From positions 310,001 to 374,000 of the forward strand of contig DASPKM010000013.1 in NCBI GenBank assembly GCA_035628135.1: a stretch of DNA of 64,000 nucleotides, written 5' to 3'. A program made the position numbers and the translations under genes. Shown one piece after another: positions 8,062-17,700 of the stretch. How positions within the stretch are numbered: the first letter of the stretch is position 1; each line of letters begins with the position of its first letter. The notes beneath the pieces were generated by a model that searched no databases, was not told the origin of the DNA, and was given only the letters and a program-made list of their open reading frames with translations. The stretch comes from DASPKM01 sp035628135. GTDB taxonomy: Bacteria; Bacteroidota; Bacteroidia; Chitinophagales; Chitinophagaceae.

Positions 8062-9822
8062 TTATTGTATAATAATCTTCTCGAGCCTTACTTCAATTCT
8101 ATACCCATTATACAGCCTCAGCATATACACACCCTTGGGCAAATGTCCTACCATGATGTTGAACTCATCCCTGCTGGTATGATCGTCCACCACCAATTTA
8201 CCAGATGCATCGGTAAGCTTGTAATAGATCGGCTTGTGCAAGCCACGTTCAAACTGCACCGTTATAAACTGAGTGGCAGGATTCGGGAAAACACTCACGC
8301 GGTATTTTTTATGAACATAGTCGGGATGTGAAGGATCGTCTTTCGACATCAGGTCGGTACCGGTAAAAGTGTATTCCAGGATCGCTCCGCGGTTGGCCAA
8401 TGAAGATGTGCCGCCGCCACTCGGCCCTGAAGTACTGCCGATACTGTCCGTGACGATGTATATTTTCTTTCCATCGGGCGACATTGCTATGTCCCTGTAA
8501 CGGTTCTGCGTGTGGAAGTAAGGAATAGAATCGGTAATAACCGAGTCCAGTGTAAGATTGAGCTTATACCTGTACAATGTTCCCCTCCTCAGCGTAGGCA
8601 CCAGCAACGAAGGGTACCATCCTGGTATACCGAGGCCAGCATCCACATGATAAAAATCGATGCTGGAAGGCGCAATGGTCGCAAACCGCATCCAATCGCT
8701 GCCATTTGCATTACACGTGGTGGATGGCAAGCTGCCGCAATCTTTATACATGGTTGTAAGCGGAGGTTGGAAATTGGCGAGCGAGCTGTGATCGCTTTCA
8801 TCGTCTACCGTTGCGCCTGCAGGAATAGTGGTTTCCTGGTATGGCGTGGAAGAACAGCTGGGTGAACTGCTCCAGTTTACATACTGGTAATTGATATCAT
8901 CCAGATAACCCGCAATGTAAGGCCAGCCGTAGTTCCTGCCGCCCTGGATGATGTTGATCTCATCGTCGGTGCGGGGACCGTGCTCGTCCGAAAATAATTT
9001 ACCCCCCGGGACCATTATCGGGTATGCAGACCCGTTAGATGGGTATTTTTGCCATACCAGCCCCTGCGGATTCCGGTGCCCAATCGTATAGATATGACTG
9101 CGCACGCCCGCCCACAGCGGGTTATCCGAAGGAATAGAACCATTCATATTGATGCGCAGGACCTTTCCCGCGTAATCTGCAAAATTATTTGCGCTGATCT
9201 CGGCAGCTGTAGGCAGCGTTTGCGAGCGGATCTCGCTGCACTTATTGCTGAACTGGTTATAGCCAAGGTCGCCGCAGGTATAATACAATTTGTTGTCGCC
9301 GCCCACGATCAATCGTCCTGAGCTGTGGTCGTTGTTTGCGGGAATGCCCTGCACCAATACGGTTTCGCCGGTAAGCGACGGCGTTGCTCCGCCATTATAC
9401 CTGAACCTCGAGATGCGTACGTTTCCCGCGGTGCGGGTATATGCTATGAAGATGGAATCCTGGCCGGTGCCCAACCCAAAATTGGGATGCATTGCCATGC
9501 CCATCATACCATCCTGTCCTATGCCGGTAGCGGCGCCCGAACCATCGCGGCTGATATTAAGGTAAGTATTGGCTCGGTGGTCGAGAATGATCTGCCTCAG
9601 TCCCGTTTCAGGATCGACGCGAACAACGCGGCCTACTTTTTCGGTGATGTATAAGTGATTGTCGCGGGCATAAATTACTTCGTAAGGATGTGCAAGCCTG
9701 TAATCGTTGGCTGTGCCCGCGGGCTTGGTATTGATCACAGATAAGGTAAAGGGTTCGCTTTGCGCCAGCGCCAGTGTATGGCAGCAGGCAAGCAGGAAGC
9801 ATATAGGAATTGCTTTTTTCAT
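8062..9822 (-). CDS. T9SS-secreted sugar/sorbosone dehydrogenase-like beta-propeller protein
   Basis: A 586-aa secreted protein. A signal peptide (MKKAIPICFLLACCHTLALAQ region) is followed by a six-bladed propeller of the PQQ-dependent glucose/sorbosone dehydrogenase type, with the typical pieces TEKVGRVVRVDPETG, GMMGMAMHPNFG, IGHRNPQGLVW and DDEINIIQGGRNYGWP. The last 75 residues form a T9SS type A sorting domain (VSVFPNPATQFITVQF ... LPKGVYMLRLYNG), so the protein is likely exported across the outer membrane and cleaved or anchored there. The substrate and the use of PQQ are inferred from the family. Confidence 0.88.
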   Translation of the reverse strand: MKKAIPICFLLACCHTLALAQSEPFTLSVINTKPAGTANDYRLAHPYEVIYARDNHLYITEKVGRVVRVDPETGLRQIILDHRANTYLNISRDGSGAATGIGQDGMMGMAMHPNFGLGTGQDSIFIAYTRTAGNVRISRFRYNGGATPSLTGETVLVQGIPANNDHSSGRLIVGGDNKLYYTCGDLGYNQFSNKCSEIRSQTLPTAAEISANNFADYAGKVLRINMNGSIPSDNPLWAGVRSHIYTIGHRNPQGLVWQKYPSNGSAYPIMVPGGKLFSDEHGPRTDDEINIIQGGRNYGWPYIAGYLDDINYQYVNWSSSPSCSSTPYQETTIPAGATVDDESDHSSLANFQPPLTTMYKDCGSLPSTTCNANGSDWMRFATIAPSSIDFYHVDAGLGIPGWYPSLLVPTLRRGTLYRYKLNLTLDSVITDSIPYFHTQNRYRDIAMSPDGKKIYIVTDSIGSTSGPSGGGTSSLANRGAILEYTFTGTDLMSKDDPSHPDYVHKKYRVSVFPNPATQFITVQFERGLHKPIYYKLTDASGKLVVDDHTSRDEFNIMVGHLPKGVYMLRLYNGYRIEVRLEKIIIQ

Positions 9823-10080
9823 GGGATACCGTTGGATTTTCGGTTACTTGACTACGTGAATTTAATAGTTCCGCGCTGCTTTTGCAAGCTAAAACACAGA
9901 CCCATATTGGGCTTAGGCATTTTTACCTTCCCAGACGGGGAATTACCATTACCAATGCGTAGTAGTTTAAACCTTTACGCATAAATCCACTCTAATCACG
10001 TTGTTTTCCTATTGCATCCTGAACATTAATTGAGTAGTTTTAATTCAAATCCGTATCTGTTGAAAGCAAAAATCCCGTCT

Positions 10081-12339
10081 ATGAAAAAACGTCTACTCTT
10101 TTTGCTTCACACAGGCCTTTGTACAATTTTCCTGCTGATGTTTTCAGCGGGATATTCACAAACCCTGGACTTCGGGAAAAGTTATATCAACGTAACAAAG
10201 GGCACCAATGGTGGAACCATCGAGCCCGGTGATACACTTGAAATAAGAGCGACTTTCGTTGTGCGTTCAGGAACGCTCGACAGTTGCGCATTCTACGATA
10301 CCATTCGCGCCGGTATGGCATATATTCCAGGCTCCATGGCAGTGTTGACCAATGAAGGTAAAGTGTATAAATCCTTTACCGACCCGCTGAACACCGGAGA
10401 CTGTGGATGGTACAATGCCGGCAACATTCGAATTCACCTTGGATTTGTGGCGGCTAATAACCCTGCTACCGCATTCAGGCGGGGGCAAATAAGGAACACG
10501 CACCGCCCCAACGTGTTCGGCGCCTGCGTGATGGTGTGCTCCTACCGGGTACGCGTAACCGCATCCCTGGGTTCATTCATCGCATTGGGTGGCGGAGCCA
10601 TTACTTACCGCGTAGGTAGCAATCCTATTCAAAGAGTAAGTTATCCAGGAAACGTAGTAGCTGTATACAGGAACTCAGGCATCTGCTCCAACTCAGTCGG
10701 TGTAAACGCATTGGGTACCGAGTTCAATGGCACGTTCGGCGCCGGCCGCCCGCGTAACCGGGGCACATCGGGCAACGTACCGGCCAGCTATACTTACAAT
10801 GCCTTTATGACCAATGGCCCTGGCGACTATTATTACGGTATCGCCAACAATACTTCTACCGACGTTGCTTATTCAACTGTCAACACCTGGCCCAAACCCG
10901 ACCCCGTTAACCCTACGCACCGCGTGTTCAGGGTATGGGACATCATAGGCGACCATACAGGAGCCACCAACCAATTATTAGGTAATCCCGCGGCCGATAC
11001 CGTAGCCAATGGCAATGCCGGCTACATGCTGGTGATCAACTCCAGCTACCGTATCGACTCCGCGTTCCAACATACTATATCAGGGCTCTGTCCCAATACT
11101 TATTATGAAATATCGGCGTGGATGCGCAACGTATGTTCCAAGTGCGGTAACGACTCGGCAAACGTCAACGCATCGTCCGGTAACCCTGCTTATATACCGA
11201 CTGAACCCGGCGACTCGTCCGGCGTGCGCCCCAACGTTACTTTCGAAGTGGATGGCGTGGACTATTACAGCACTGGCGACATGCGGTACACCGGTCAATG
11301 GATAAAGAAAGGATTTACTTACTTAACAGGACCCTCGCAAACCGCCATTACCTTAAAGCTGTTCAACAACGCACCTGGTGGTGGTGGCAACGACTGGGCA
11401 TTGGATGATATTTCCGTTGCAACCTGTACGCCTAACCTAAACATGATACCATCCGGTAATGCCAACGTGTGTATAGGCAACCAGGTAGACATGGCCTGCG
11501 TTGTACGCTCGTATTTCCCGAACTATGTACATTGGCTTTGGGAAAGAAGTACCGACGGCGGCGTTAACTGGAGCAATACCGGCGTAACAGGCATAGGCTC
11601 GCCAGTATTGGTAGGCGGGCAATATCAATATACGGCCACGTATCCTTCGTTTATTGCAGACAGCAGTGCCCACCTGACACGCTACCGTATACGAGTTGCA
11701 TCTACAGCGGGCAACCTGCTGAACCCGAACTGTTCGTTTGCCGACGTGACCACCATCGTGGTTTGGGTAAACAATTGTCAATGGGTATTGCAGACCAAGC
11801 TGAAATCATTTAGCGGCATTGTGCAGGATGGCCATGGCAGATTGCAATGGGAAACAGAGAACGAATCGCCGAACGTGGTGTATGAAATTGAAAGCAGCAC
11901 CGACCAATCGAACTTCCAAAAGATCGGCCAGGTAACCGGCACTGCTTCGGGCAGCGGTAATATATATCAATTCACTGATCCGGACCTGCTGTCTTCGCAT
12001 ACCTATTACCGTATCAAAGTAAGAGAAGGCACCAACTTCCAGTACAGCAGGATCATATTGCTGAGCAACCGCGCACTGCCGTATGAGATCAAATCGGTGA
12101 TCAATCCTTTCCGCGAAACACTGGCGTTTGAGATGATCGCGCCTGCAGATGGTATAGCGGTCATCACGCTCATCGATGCATATGGCCGCCCTGTAAAACA
12201 AGTGCAGGAAGCCTATAACAAAGGATTGACCAATATAAGGATCGGTAACCTGGGTTCACTGGCCTCGGGCACCTATACATTACGTGTGCAGGCAGGCGCA
12301 CAGGTGTTCAATAAAAAAGTTATCAGGATAATTCAATAA
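10081..12339 (+). CDS. T9SS-secreted multidomain adhesin-like protein
   Basis: A 752-aa secreted protein of unknown function. The ATG at 10081 was chosen because MKKRLLFLLHTGLCTIFLL begins a clean signal peptide; an in-frame start at 10030 would add 17 unsuitable residues. After the signal come a beta-sandwich-like region, a jelly-roll-like segment (CPNTYYEISAWMRNVC ... NDWALDDISVATC) of the kind found in carbohydrate-binding and MAM-like modules, an Ig-like part, and a C-terminal type A sorting domain ending GTYTLRVQAGAQVFNKKVI. It is divergent from the dehydrogenase-like gene. The intergenic 258 bp show no clear promoter. Confidence 0.82.
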   Translation: MKKRLLFLLHTGLCTIFLLMFSAGYSQTLDFGKSYINVTKGTNGGTIEPGDTLEIRATFVVRSGTLDSCAFYDTIRAGMAYIPGSMAVLTNEGKVYKSFTDPLNTGDCGWYNAGNIRIHLGFVAANNPATAFRRGQIRNTHRPNVFGACVMVCSYRVRVTASLGSFIALGGGAITYRVGSNPIQRVSYPGNVVAVYRNSGICSNSVGVNALGTEFNGTFGAGRPRNRGTSGNVPASYTYNAFMTNGPGDYYYGIANNTSTDVAYSTVNTWPKPDPVNPTHRVFRVWDIIGDHTGATNQLLGNPAADTVANGNAGYMLVINSSYRIDSAFQHTISGLCPNTYYEISAWMRNVCSKCGNDSANVNASSGNPAYIPTEPGDSSGVRPNVTFEVDGVDYYSTGDMRYTGQWIKKGFTYLTGPSQTAITLKLFNNAPGGGGNDWALDDISVATCTPNLNMIPSGNANVCIGNQVDMACVVRSYFPNYVHWLWERSTDGGVNWSNTGVTGIGSPVLVGGQYQYTATYPSFIADSSAHLTRYRIRVASTAGNLLNPNCSFADVTTIVVWVNNCQWVLQTKLKSFSGIVQDGHGRLQWETENESPNVVYEIESSTDQSNFQKIGQVTGTASGSGNIYQFTDPDLLSSHTYYRIKVREGTNFQYSRIILLSNRALPYEIKSVINPFRETLAFEMIAPADGIAVITLIDAYGRPVKQVQEAYNKGLTNIRIGNLGSLASGTYTLRVQAGAQVFNKKVIRIIQ

Positions 12340-12383
12340 TATTTTGTTGATCGTTCCCAATCCGTACACTGTCAGACTAAAAA

Positions 12384-12416
12384 GAAACCGTCCCGCAATC
12401 GGGACGGTTTCAGTTT
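12384..12416. terminator. Bidirectional intrinsic terminator
   Basis: A perfect 12-bp stem (12384-12395 with 12400-12411, core AACCGTCCCG) closes a CAAT loop. It is flanked by T-rich sequence on the right (AGTTTT) and A-rich sequence on the left. It lies between two convergent genes and probably serves both. Confidence 0.88.
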
Positions 12417-12436
12417 TATGTATGTTGAAGCAATGA

Positions 12437-14248
12437 TCAGAATATCACTTCCGCTTCAAACTTTCCATTCGTAATGTTCACTACCTGGTTGGCCGTGTTC
12501 CAGCACTGTCCGCTGAACGTTCCCTTCACGATCTTGGTTGTTGGATCGTAAGAAGTGATGATGATGGTCATTTTCACGTTCGTGTTCGATGGAGGAGAAG
12601 TAATGTCCTTGGCGCGGTACACAAAATCATTGTCGTCGTACATCAGGAAGTCGCTGGTATTGTTGCTCAGCGGGTCCGGGTTGGTAATGTATGTTCCGGG
12701 TATGGGTGCGGTAGCACTTGCCGGGAACTGGATGTACAGGTTGAATATGGTATCGGTGCCAGGTATTTCACCGTATATGTCGAGCGATTTGCCGAAGCCC
12801 AGCCAGTCGTCGTCGAAATAAGCGTCTGTTACAGGTCCCTGCAGGTTCCGGGTGCCTTGCGTAAAGCTCCAGTTAAAGGAAGCACCGGGGGTACCGGGAA
12901 CCACTGTTATAGCAAATCCGCAATTGGATGTGCCCGCGGTAGTGGTAAAGTTATTAGTGCCACCCACCACCGGCGTTCCCACGCCTTGCAGGGTTACGTT
13001 TTGGGTACCCAGCGTAGTAAAGTTGCCGCTGGCCGAGAACGAATAACCATTTACGTTATTGGTGGTGATGGAATAAGACCCTAAAGCGGTAACATTTACC
13101 TGCACCACTACTTTATTAGTGTTGTCCAACGCCACACCCGCAGTATAGGTTCCTTGCGGTTGAAAGTTGGCGCAATTCCCACCGGTGCTTACCAGTGTAT
13201 ACTGGGCGCCTGTACCCGATTGGAATACTACTTCTGTTTTAGCGCAGCCGCTGGCTGTAACCACTACATTACCGGTAACGGAATCACCGCCGCAATAAGC
13301 CACCCATCCATATACACCTTGTGGCAGGGTAAAGTTGGCATTGCCCGCTGTTGAGCAGTTGGCAGGTGCGGTAGGAGTGAATGTAGATATGGTGCCGGTT
13401 TGATTATTATGCAGTTTGACCGTAATGTTTCCACCCGCGGTGCAGCTCGACTTAGCCCAGAAGGTGGCCTGGCCGGTGGGCGCTGGACCGCTGCCAAATA
13501 CCACTTCTTCTATCTTACACTGGCTGGCGGTAACGGTAATTGTTTTTACAATGGTGTCGCCGGTGCAATAGGCAGTATACAGGTAATTGCCCGCCGGCAC
13601 GGTGAACGATGCAGTTCCTGCCGCGGCGCATGTAGGAGCTGCGGCGCTGAAAGTGCTGATGGAGCCAGTTTGGTTATTGCTCAGCTTAACGGTAATGGGG
13701 CCTCCGCCACTGCAGCCTTGCTTGCTCCAGAACGTCAATTGGCCATTGGTGGGCGCAGGGTTAGTAGAATTGTTCAACCGGGCGCTGAACTTACCATCCG
13801 TAATGGTTTTGTCCGCACCGAGTGAATCCTTCACCTTGCCGCTGAATGTACCTGAAACGCTTGCAGAGTCCACGTGCGTAACCTGTACGGTAAACTGGTC
13901 AACCGCGGTCAGGTCGCTCTGGTACACGATGCCACTGGCCTTCACATACCCGAACTGCACGTTGGGAGTTTTATAAGTTGCCGGAGCGGTAGTATTAAAG
14001 CCGGATATAGCTATTGTCAGCAGGCCGGTCCCATCATCGGAGGTTCCTTCCAATATCAGGCCTTTAGCCTGGCCTAGCGACACGATAAAAGCAGTATCCA
14101 CGGGGCCTTTGAACTGGTTAGAGCCTTCCTTGAATTCCCATTGGGAATTGACGTTATTGTTCCCTCTCTCCAGGCTCTTTTCCTTGGAGCACGATAAGAA
14201 AAGTAACATAGGGGTGAGGAGCACAAGCAACGAACGCAGTGATTTCAT
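12437..14248 (-). CDS. Repeat-built surface lipoprotein
   Basis: A 603-aa lipoprotein with the lipobox cysteine at C20 (LLFLSC). Four parts can be read. Residues 36-160 are a domain starting WEFKEGSNQFKGPV and ending GKFSARL. Residues 168-257 and 258-345 are two tandem copies of a 90-residue module (TFWSKQGCSGG / TFWAKSSCTAGG, each with NNQTGSISTF and two further cysteines). Residues 346-455 are a separate beta-rich domain. Residues 455-603 start WSFTQGTRNLQGPV and end GKFEAEV, resembling the first domain. The function is unknown; the architecture suggests a surface-exposed binding protein. The paired cysteines in each repeat may form disulfides. Confidence 0.85.
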   Translation of the reverse strand: MKSLRSLLVLLTPMLLFLSCSKEKSLERGNNNVNSQWEFKEGSNQFKGPVDTAFIVSLGQAKGLILEGTSDDGTGLLTIAISGFNTTAPATYKTPNVQFGYVKASGIVYQSDLTAVDQFTVQVTHVDSASVSGTFSGKVKDSLGADKTITDGKFSARLNNSTNPAPTNGQLTFWSKQGCSGGGPITVKLSNNQTGSISTFSAAAPTCAAAGTASFTVPAGNYLYTAYCTGDTIVKTITVTASQCKIEEVVFGSGPAPTGQATFWAKSSCTAGGNITVKLHNNQTGTISTFTPTAPANCSTAGNANFTLPQGVYGWVAYCGGDSVTGNVVVTASGCAKTEVVFQSGTGAQYTLVSTGGNCANFQPQGTYTAGVALDNTNKVVVQVNVTALGSYSITTNNVNGYSFSASGNFTTLGTQNVTLQGVGTPVVGGTNNFTTTAGTSNCGFAITVVPGTPGASFNWSFTQGTRNLQGPVTDAYFDDDWLGFGKSLDIYGEIPGTDTIFNLYIQFPASATAPIPGTYITNPDPLSNNTSDFLMYDDNDFVYRAKDITSPPSNTNVKMTIIITSYDPTTKIVKGTFSGQCWNTANQVVNITNGKFEAEVIF

Positions 14249-14287
14249 ATTAGATCGGTTGAGTATTTTTTGATAGGTTCCGCCGGA

Positions 14288-14965
14288 CTATAACACCTGA
14301 ACGGTATCATTTACGGGTGTATTGGTCTCAACGGTTGGGTGAGCCTCTTTTTCCGGGCTCTTTTTAAAGAACCTTCTTTGGAACAGCAGTATCCCTATTA
14401 CTCCAACGGAAATAGCGGCATCAGCGATATTAAAAATATGAGAAAAAAAAGTTACCGTTTTACCGCCCCAGATGGGCACCCAATTCGGCAGCGTGGCATT
14501 CTCCACTATCGGAAAGTACAGCATGTCTACCACCTTGCCGTGCAAAAAGCCTGCATAGCCGCCCCCGGGGGGGAATGCCTTGGCAAGGGGCAGGTTATCG
14601 CCACTAGCGCTGAATATCAATCCATAAAACATGCTATCCAGCAAATTGCCAAGGGCCCCGGCAAATATCAAAGCCACGCAAACCAGGAACCCGCGGTGAT
14701 AATTCTTTTTCAGTATGCTCCGGATATAAAACACACCGAACACCACTGCTACCAGCCTGAAAAGGGTCAGGATCATTTTGCCCCATTCGCCTCCGAACTT
14801 CCAGCCCCAGGCCATGCCCTCGTTCTCGATAAAGTACAGCCTTGCCCATCTGCCTATCAGAGGGATCTGCTCCTCGTAGTACATATTTGTTTTTACCCAG
14901 AACTTCAATACCTGGTCAACAACTAAAATCGATATGATTATAAGAACGATAGTGCGAGCTTTCAC
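14288..14965 (-). CDS. lspA: Lipoprotein signal peptidase II
   Basis: A 225-aa inner-membrane aspartyl protease that removes signal peptides from prolipoproteins, many of which are encoded nearby. Four membrane segments are visible. The catalytic pair is D147 (GKVVDMLYF) and D182 (FNIADAAIS); the conserved GALGNLLD block precedes them. The protein is longer than the usual 160-170 aa because of a loop insertion (residues about 115-140) and a charged C-terminal tail, which is common in Bacteroidota. The start codon is GTG. It lies 39 bp downstream of the repeat lipoprotein gene on the opposite side of that gene's start, in the same orientation. Confidence 0.95.
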   Translation of the reverse strand: MKARTIVLIIISILVVDQVLKFWVKTNMYYEEQIPLIGRWARLYFIENEGMAWGWKFGGEWGKMILTLFRLVAVVFGVFYIRSILKKNYHRGFLVCVALIFAGALGNLLDSMFYGLIFSASGDNLPLAKAFPPGGGYAGFLHGKVVDMLYFPIVENATLPNWVPIWGGKTVTFFSHIFNIADAAISVGVIGILLFQRRFFKKSPEKEAHPTVETNTPVNDTVQVL

Positions 14966-15205
14966 CTCGGATTTTTTAAGGCAACAAATATAGTCTATAA
15001 GCGCTAAGCGCCAAGACTAAAACTGCAAGTATAACAACCGCTTATCCAAAGGGTTTCCGGGAGTAAAAGCCGCCGAAAATTGCCGCGGCAGGGGCGGAAT
15101 GCGGTGGGACGAGGTATCTGGAGCACCTGGCTGTTAGTCTTAGGGCGGTCGTTTTTTCAACAATCGATGTGATGATGGGCGTACCACGCGGCGGGAATTA
15201 AAGCT

Positions 15206-17692
15206 TTAATCCTGGTAATATACGCGCTTTACGCGGTACGAAATGCCCGTAAGCATTTCATAAGGGATGGTACCGGCCCACTCTGCCACCTGCTTTACGG
15301 GGAGCTCTTTGCCAAAAATGATCACCTCATCCCCTTCCTTTACATCGGGGATGCCGGTAATGTCTATCATGGTCATGTCCATGCAAATAACGCCGATAAC
15401 CGGGGCCAGCCGGCCGTTTACCCATATTTTCCCGCGGCCATTACTCAAACTGCGGGGGTACCCGTCCGCATACCCCACCCTAACTGTGGCAATTACCTTG
15501 TCCTGCTCCGCGATGCCTTTGCGTCCATAGCTGATGGTCTCCCCTTCGCGCACCTGCTTTACTTGCGCGATGGTTGATTTAAGGGTTGATACTTCCTGCA
15601 ATGAAAGTCCATCGCTGCCCGAGCTGTCGATGCCGTACATGCCAATGCCCAGCCGCACCATATCGAATTGCCATTGTGGCTTGCGGTGAATGGCCGCGGT
15701 ATTGGCGATGTGTTTGATGAATTCATAAGGCAATCGTTGTTGCAATAGCGTGCAGGCTTGCAAATACAATCGCACCTGGTGCTCCGAAAAATCATCGTGC
15801 CGCGGCTCCTCGCTGGCGGCCAGGTGACTGAATACGCTTTTAACGATGAAAGTGCTGCTTACCAACCTGCCTGCAAGCTGCTCTACTTCGGGCAGGGCAA
15901 ATCCCAGCCGGTTCATGCCTGTTTCTATTTCTATGTGCACCGGAAACCTGCTTAAGCCTTCTGCATTAAGATAATTTTCCAGTTGGTCCAGCATGTGGTT
16001 GTCGTAGATCACCGGTTCCAATCCATACTGCACCAGGCTATCGAACGATGAGCTGTCGGCATTCATCACCATAACCGGTATGGTAATGCCTGCTTTTCTT
16101 AGTTCCACGCCTTCATCGGAATACGCAACACCCAGGTAATCTACTTTATGAAATTGCAAGGTGTTCGCGATCTCGTAGCTGCCGCTGCCATAAGCAAAAG
16201 CTTTTACCATGGCCATCAGGCTGGTTCCGGCGTTCAATAACTGCTGGTAGGCCTTTACGTTAGCAGCCAGCGCGTTCAAATCAATTTCCAAAACGGTGCC
16301 GTGCAGTTTTTCTTCCAGCAATTGGACGATCCTTTCGAACTCGAACACGCGGGCACCCTTCAGCAAAATCACTTCGTCCCTGAAATGCAGCTGGGGCAAG
16401 GCTTTTCGCAGTTCATCGGTAGATGGAAAAAAAGATGCGTCTTTTACAACGCTGCCAATGGTTTGAGCATGCCGGCCTATTACGGCGCCCACTCCGATAA
16501 AACGATGCACCTGGTATTGCTGCAATGAACCGGCAATGGCTTTATAAGTGTCCTGCTCCTGCATGCCACCTTCAAGGAAGTCGGACAGTATCACCGTTTT
16601 TCTTGAATGCTGCTGTTGCTGCGCCAAAAAATCCATGGCAATTTTCAGCGAACTGATGTCTGCGCTGTAACTATCGTTGATGATAGAACAATTGCCCGCG
16701 CCTTTCTTCAACTCCAATCGCATCGATACCGCATGCAATTGCCGCATGGAGGCTTGTATAACGGTGCCGGGTATCCCAAACAACAGCAATACGCACCAAC
16801 AGGTAATGGCATTGTCGATGGAAGCGATGTCGGTAAACGGAATAATGATGCTGGTATCTCCTCCCTGGAATGTGGCCGTTATTTCGGTGTCATCGCCCTT
16901 ACGCACTTCCTGGATAATGCGCAGGGTGGCGGGCGACTGCCTGCTCCAGGAAAAATATTCAACATCTTTCCGAAAAAGCGTGTGGTCTTTCCCATCCATA
17001 TCTATATAAGGCATGGTGGCATCCCTGCTGTACACGATCTTTTCACATCCTTTAAAAAGCATGGCCTTCTCCAATGCCTTGTGCCGGTGGTCCCGGAACC
17101 CTTCGCCATGCGCCTCTCCTATATTGGTAAATATGCCGATGGTCGGTTGAATGATCTTTTCAAGTTTTTCCATTTCCCCGGGCTTCGATATGCCCGCTTC
17201 GAATATGCCGAGCCCGTGCTGCGCATTCATTTGCCATACGCTTAGCGGAACGCCGATTTGCGAATTATAGCTTTTGGGACTGCGCACGATGTTAAACCTG
17301 TCCAGCAACAATTGGTTCAGCCATTCCTTTACGATGGTTTTGCCATTGCTGCCGGTGATGCCGATAACCGGCACCTGGAATTGCAAGCGATGCTTTGCCG
17401 CTGTTTTCTGCATTGCCTGCACCGAATCGTTCACCCATAAAAAATTGGCTTCGGGATAAGGAGCGGTATCTATTCTTGTGCTGACGATAAAATTGCGGAC
17501 GCCCCTTTCATACAGGTCCGCAATAAAGCTGTGGCCATCCCTGCGCGGCCCTTTCAATGCAAAAAATAAAGAAGTTGCCGGAAAGATCAGCTTGCGGCTA
17601 TCCGGCAGCAAATGCTCTATCACCGCGTCCTGCCGGTATTGCAGGAACTCGCCCCCGGTAACCGCCGCAATATATTTAATGGAATAGCTCAA
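15206..17692 (-). CDS. MurF-alanine racemase fusion
   Basis: An 828-aa bifunctional peptidoglycan precursor enzyme. Residues 1-455 are MurF (UDP-MurNAc-tripeptide:D-Ala-D-Ala ligase), with the ATP-binding loop GITGSNGKT at 111-119. Residues about 465-828 are a PLP-dependent alanine racemase: VLEIDLNALAANV, the PLP lysine in MAMVKAFAYGSG, ETISYGRKG with the catalytic tyrosine, and GYADGYPRSLSNG. The racemase makes D-Ala, which feeds into the D-Ala-D-Ala used by MurF. Such fusions are known in Bacteroidota. The start is TTG (MSYSIKYIAAVTGG), supported by the usual MurF N-terminus. It lies 8 bp after the TerC-type gene and is probably co-transcribed. Confidence 0.95.
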   Translation of the reverse strand: MSYSIKYIAAVTGGEFLQYRQDAVIEHLLPDSRKLIFPATSLFFALKGPRRDGHSFIADLYERGVRNFIVSTRIDTAPYPEANFLWVNDSVQAMQKTAAKHRLQFQVPVIGITGSNGKTIVKEWLNQLLLDRFNIVRSPKSYNSQIGVPLSVWQMNAQHGLGIFEAGISKPGEMEKLEKIIQPTIGIFTNIGEAHGEGFRDHRHKALEKAMLFKGCEKIVYSRDATMPYIDMDGKDHTLFRKDVEYFSWSRQSPATLRIIQEVRKGDDTEITATFQGGDTSIIIPFTDIASIDNAITCWCVLLLFGIPGTVIQASMRQLHAVSMRLELKKGAGNCSIINDSYSADISSLKIAMDFLAQQQQHSRKTVILSDFLEGGMQEQDTYKAIAGSLQQYQVHRFIGVGAVIGRHAQTIGSVVKDASFFPSTDELRKALPQLHFRDEVILLKGARVFEFERIVQLLEEKLHGTVLEIDLNALAANVKAYQQLLNAGTSLMAMVKAFAYGSGSYEIANTLQFHKVDYLGVAYSDEGVELRKAGITIPVMVMNADSSSFDSLVQYGLEPVIYDNHMLDQLENYLNAEGLSRFPVHIEIETGMNRLGFALPEVEQLAGRLVSSTFIVKSVFSHLAASEEPRHDDFSEHQVRLYLQACTLLQQRLPYEFIKHIANTAAIHRKPQWQFDMVRLGIGMYGIDSSGSDGLSLQEVSTLKSTIAQVKQVREGETISYGRKGIAEQDKVIATVRVGYADGYPRSLSNGRGKIWVNGRLAPVIGVICMDMTMIDITGIPDVKEGDEVIIFGKELPVKQVAEWAGTIPYEMLTGISYRVKRVYYQD

Positions 17693-17700
17693 GATTTTAT

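Noticed and set aside
14966..15205. A 240-bp gap between lspA and murF-alr checked for an RNA gene
   Set aside because: No tRNA cloverleaf, terminator or ORF was seen; only a weak GCGCTAAGCGC hairpin.
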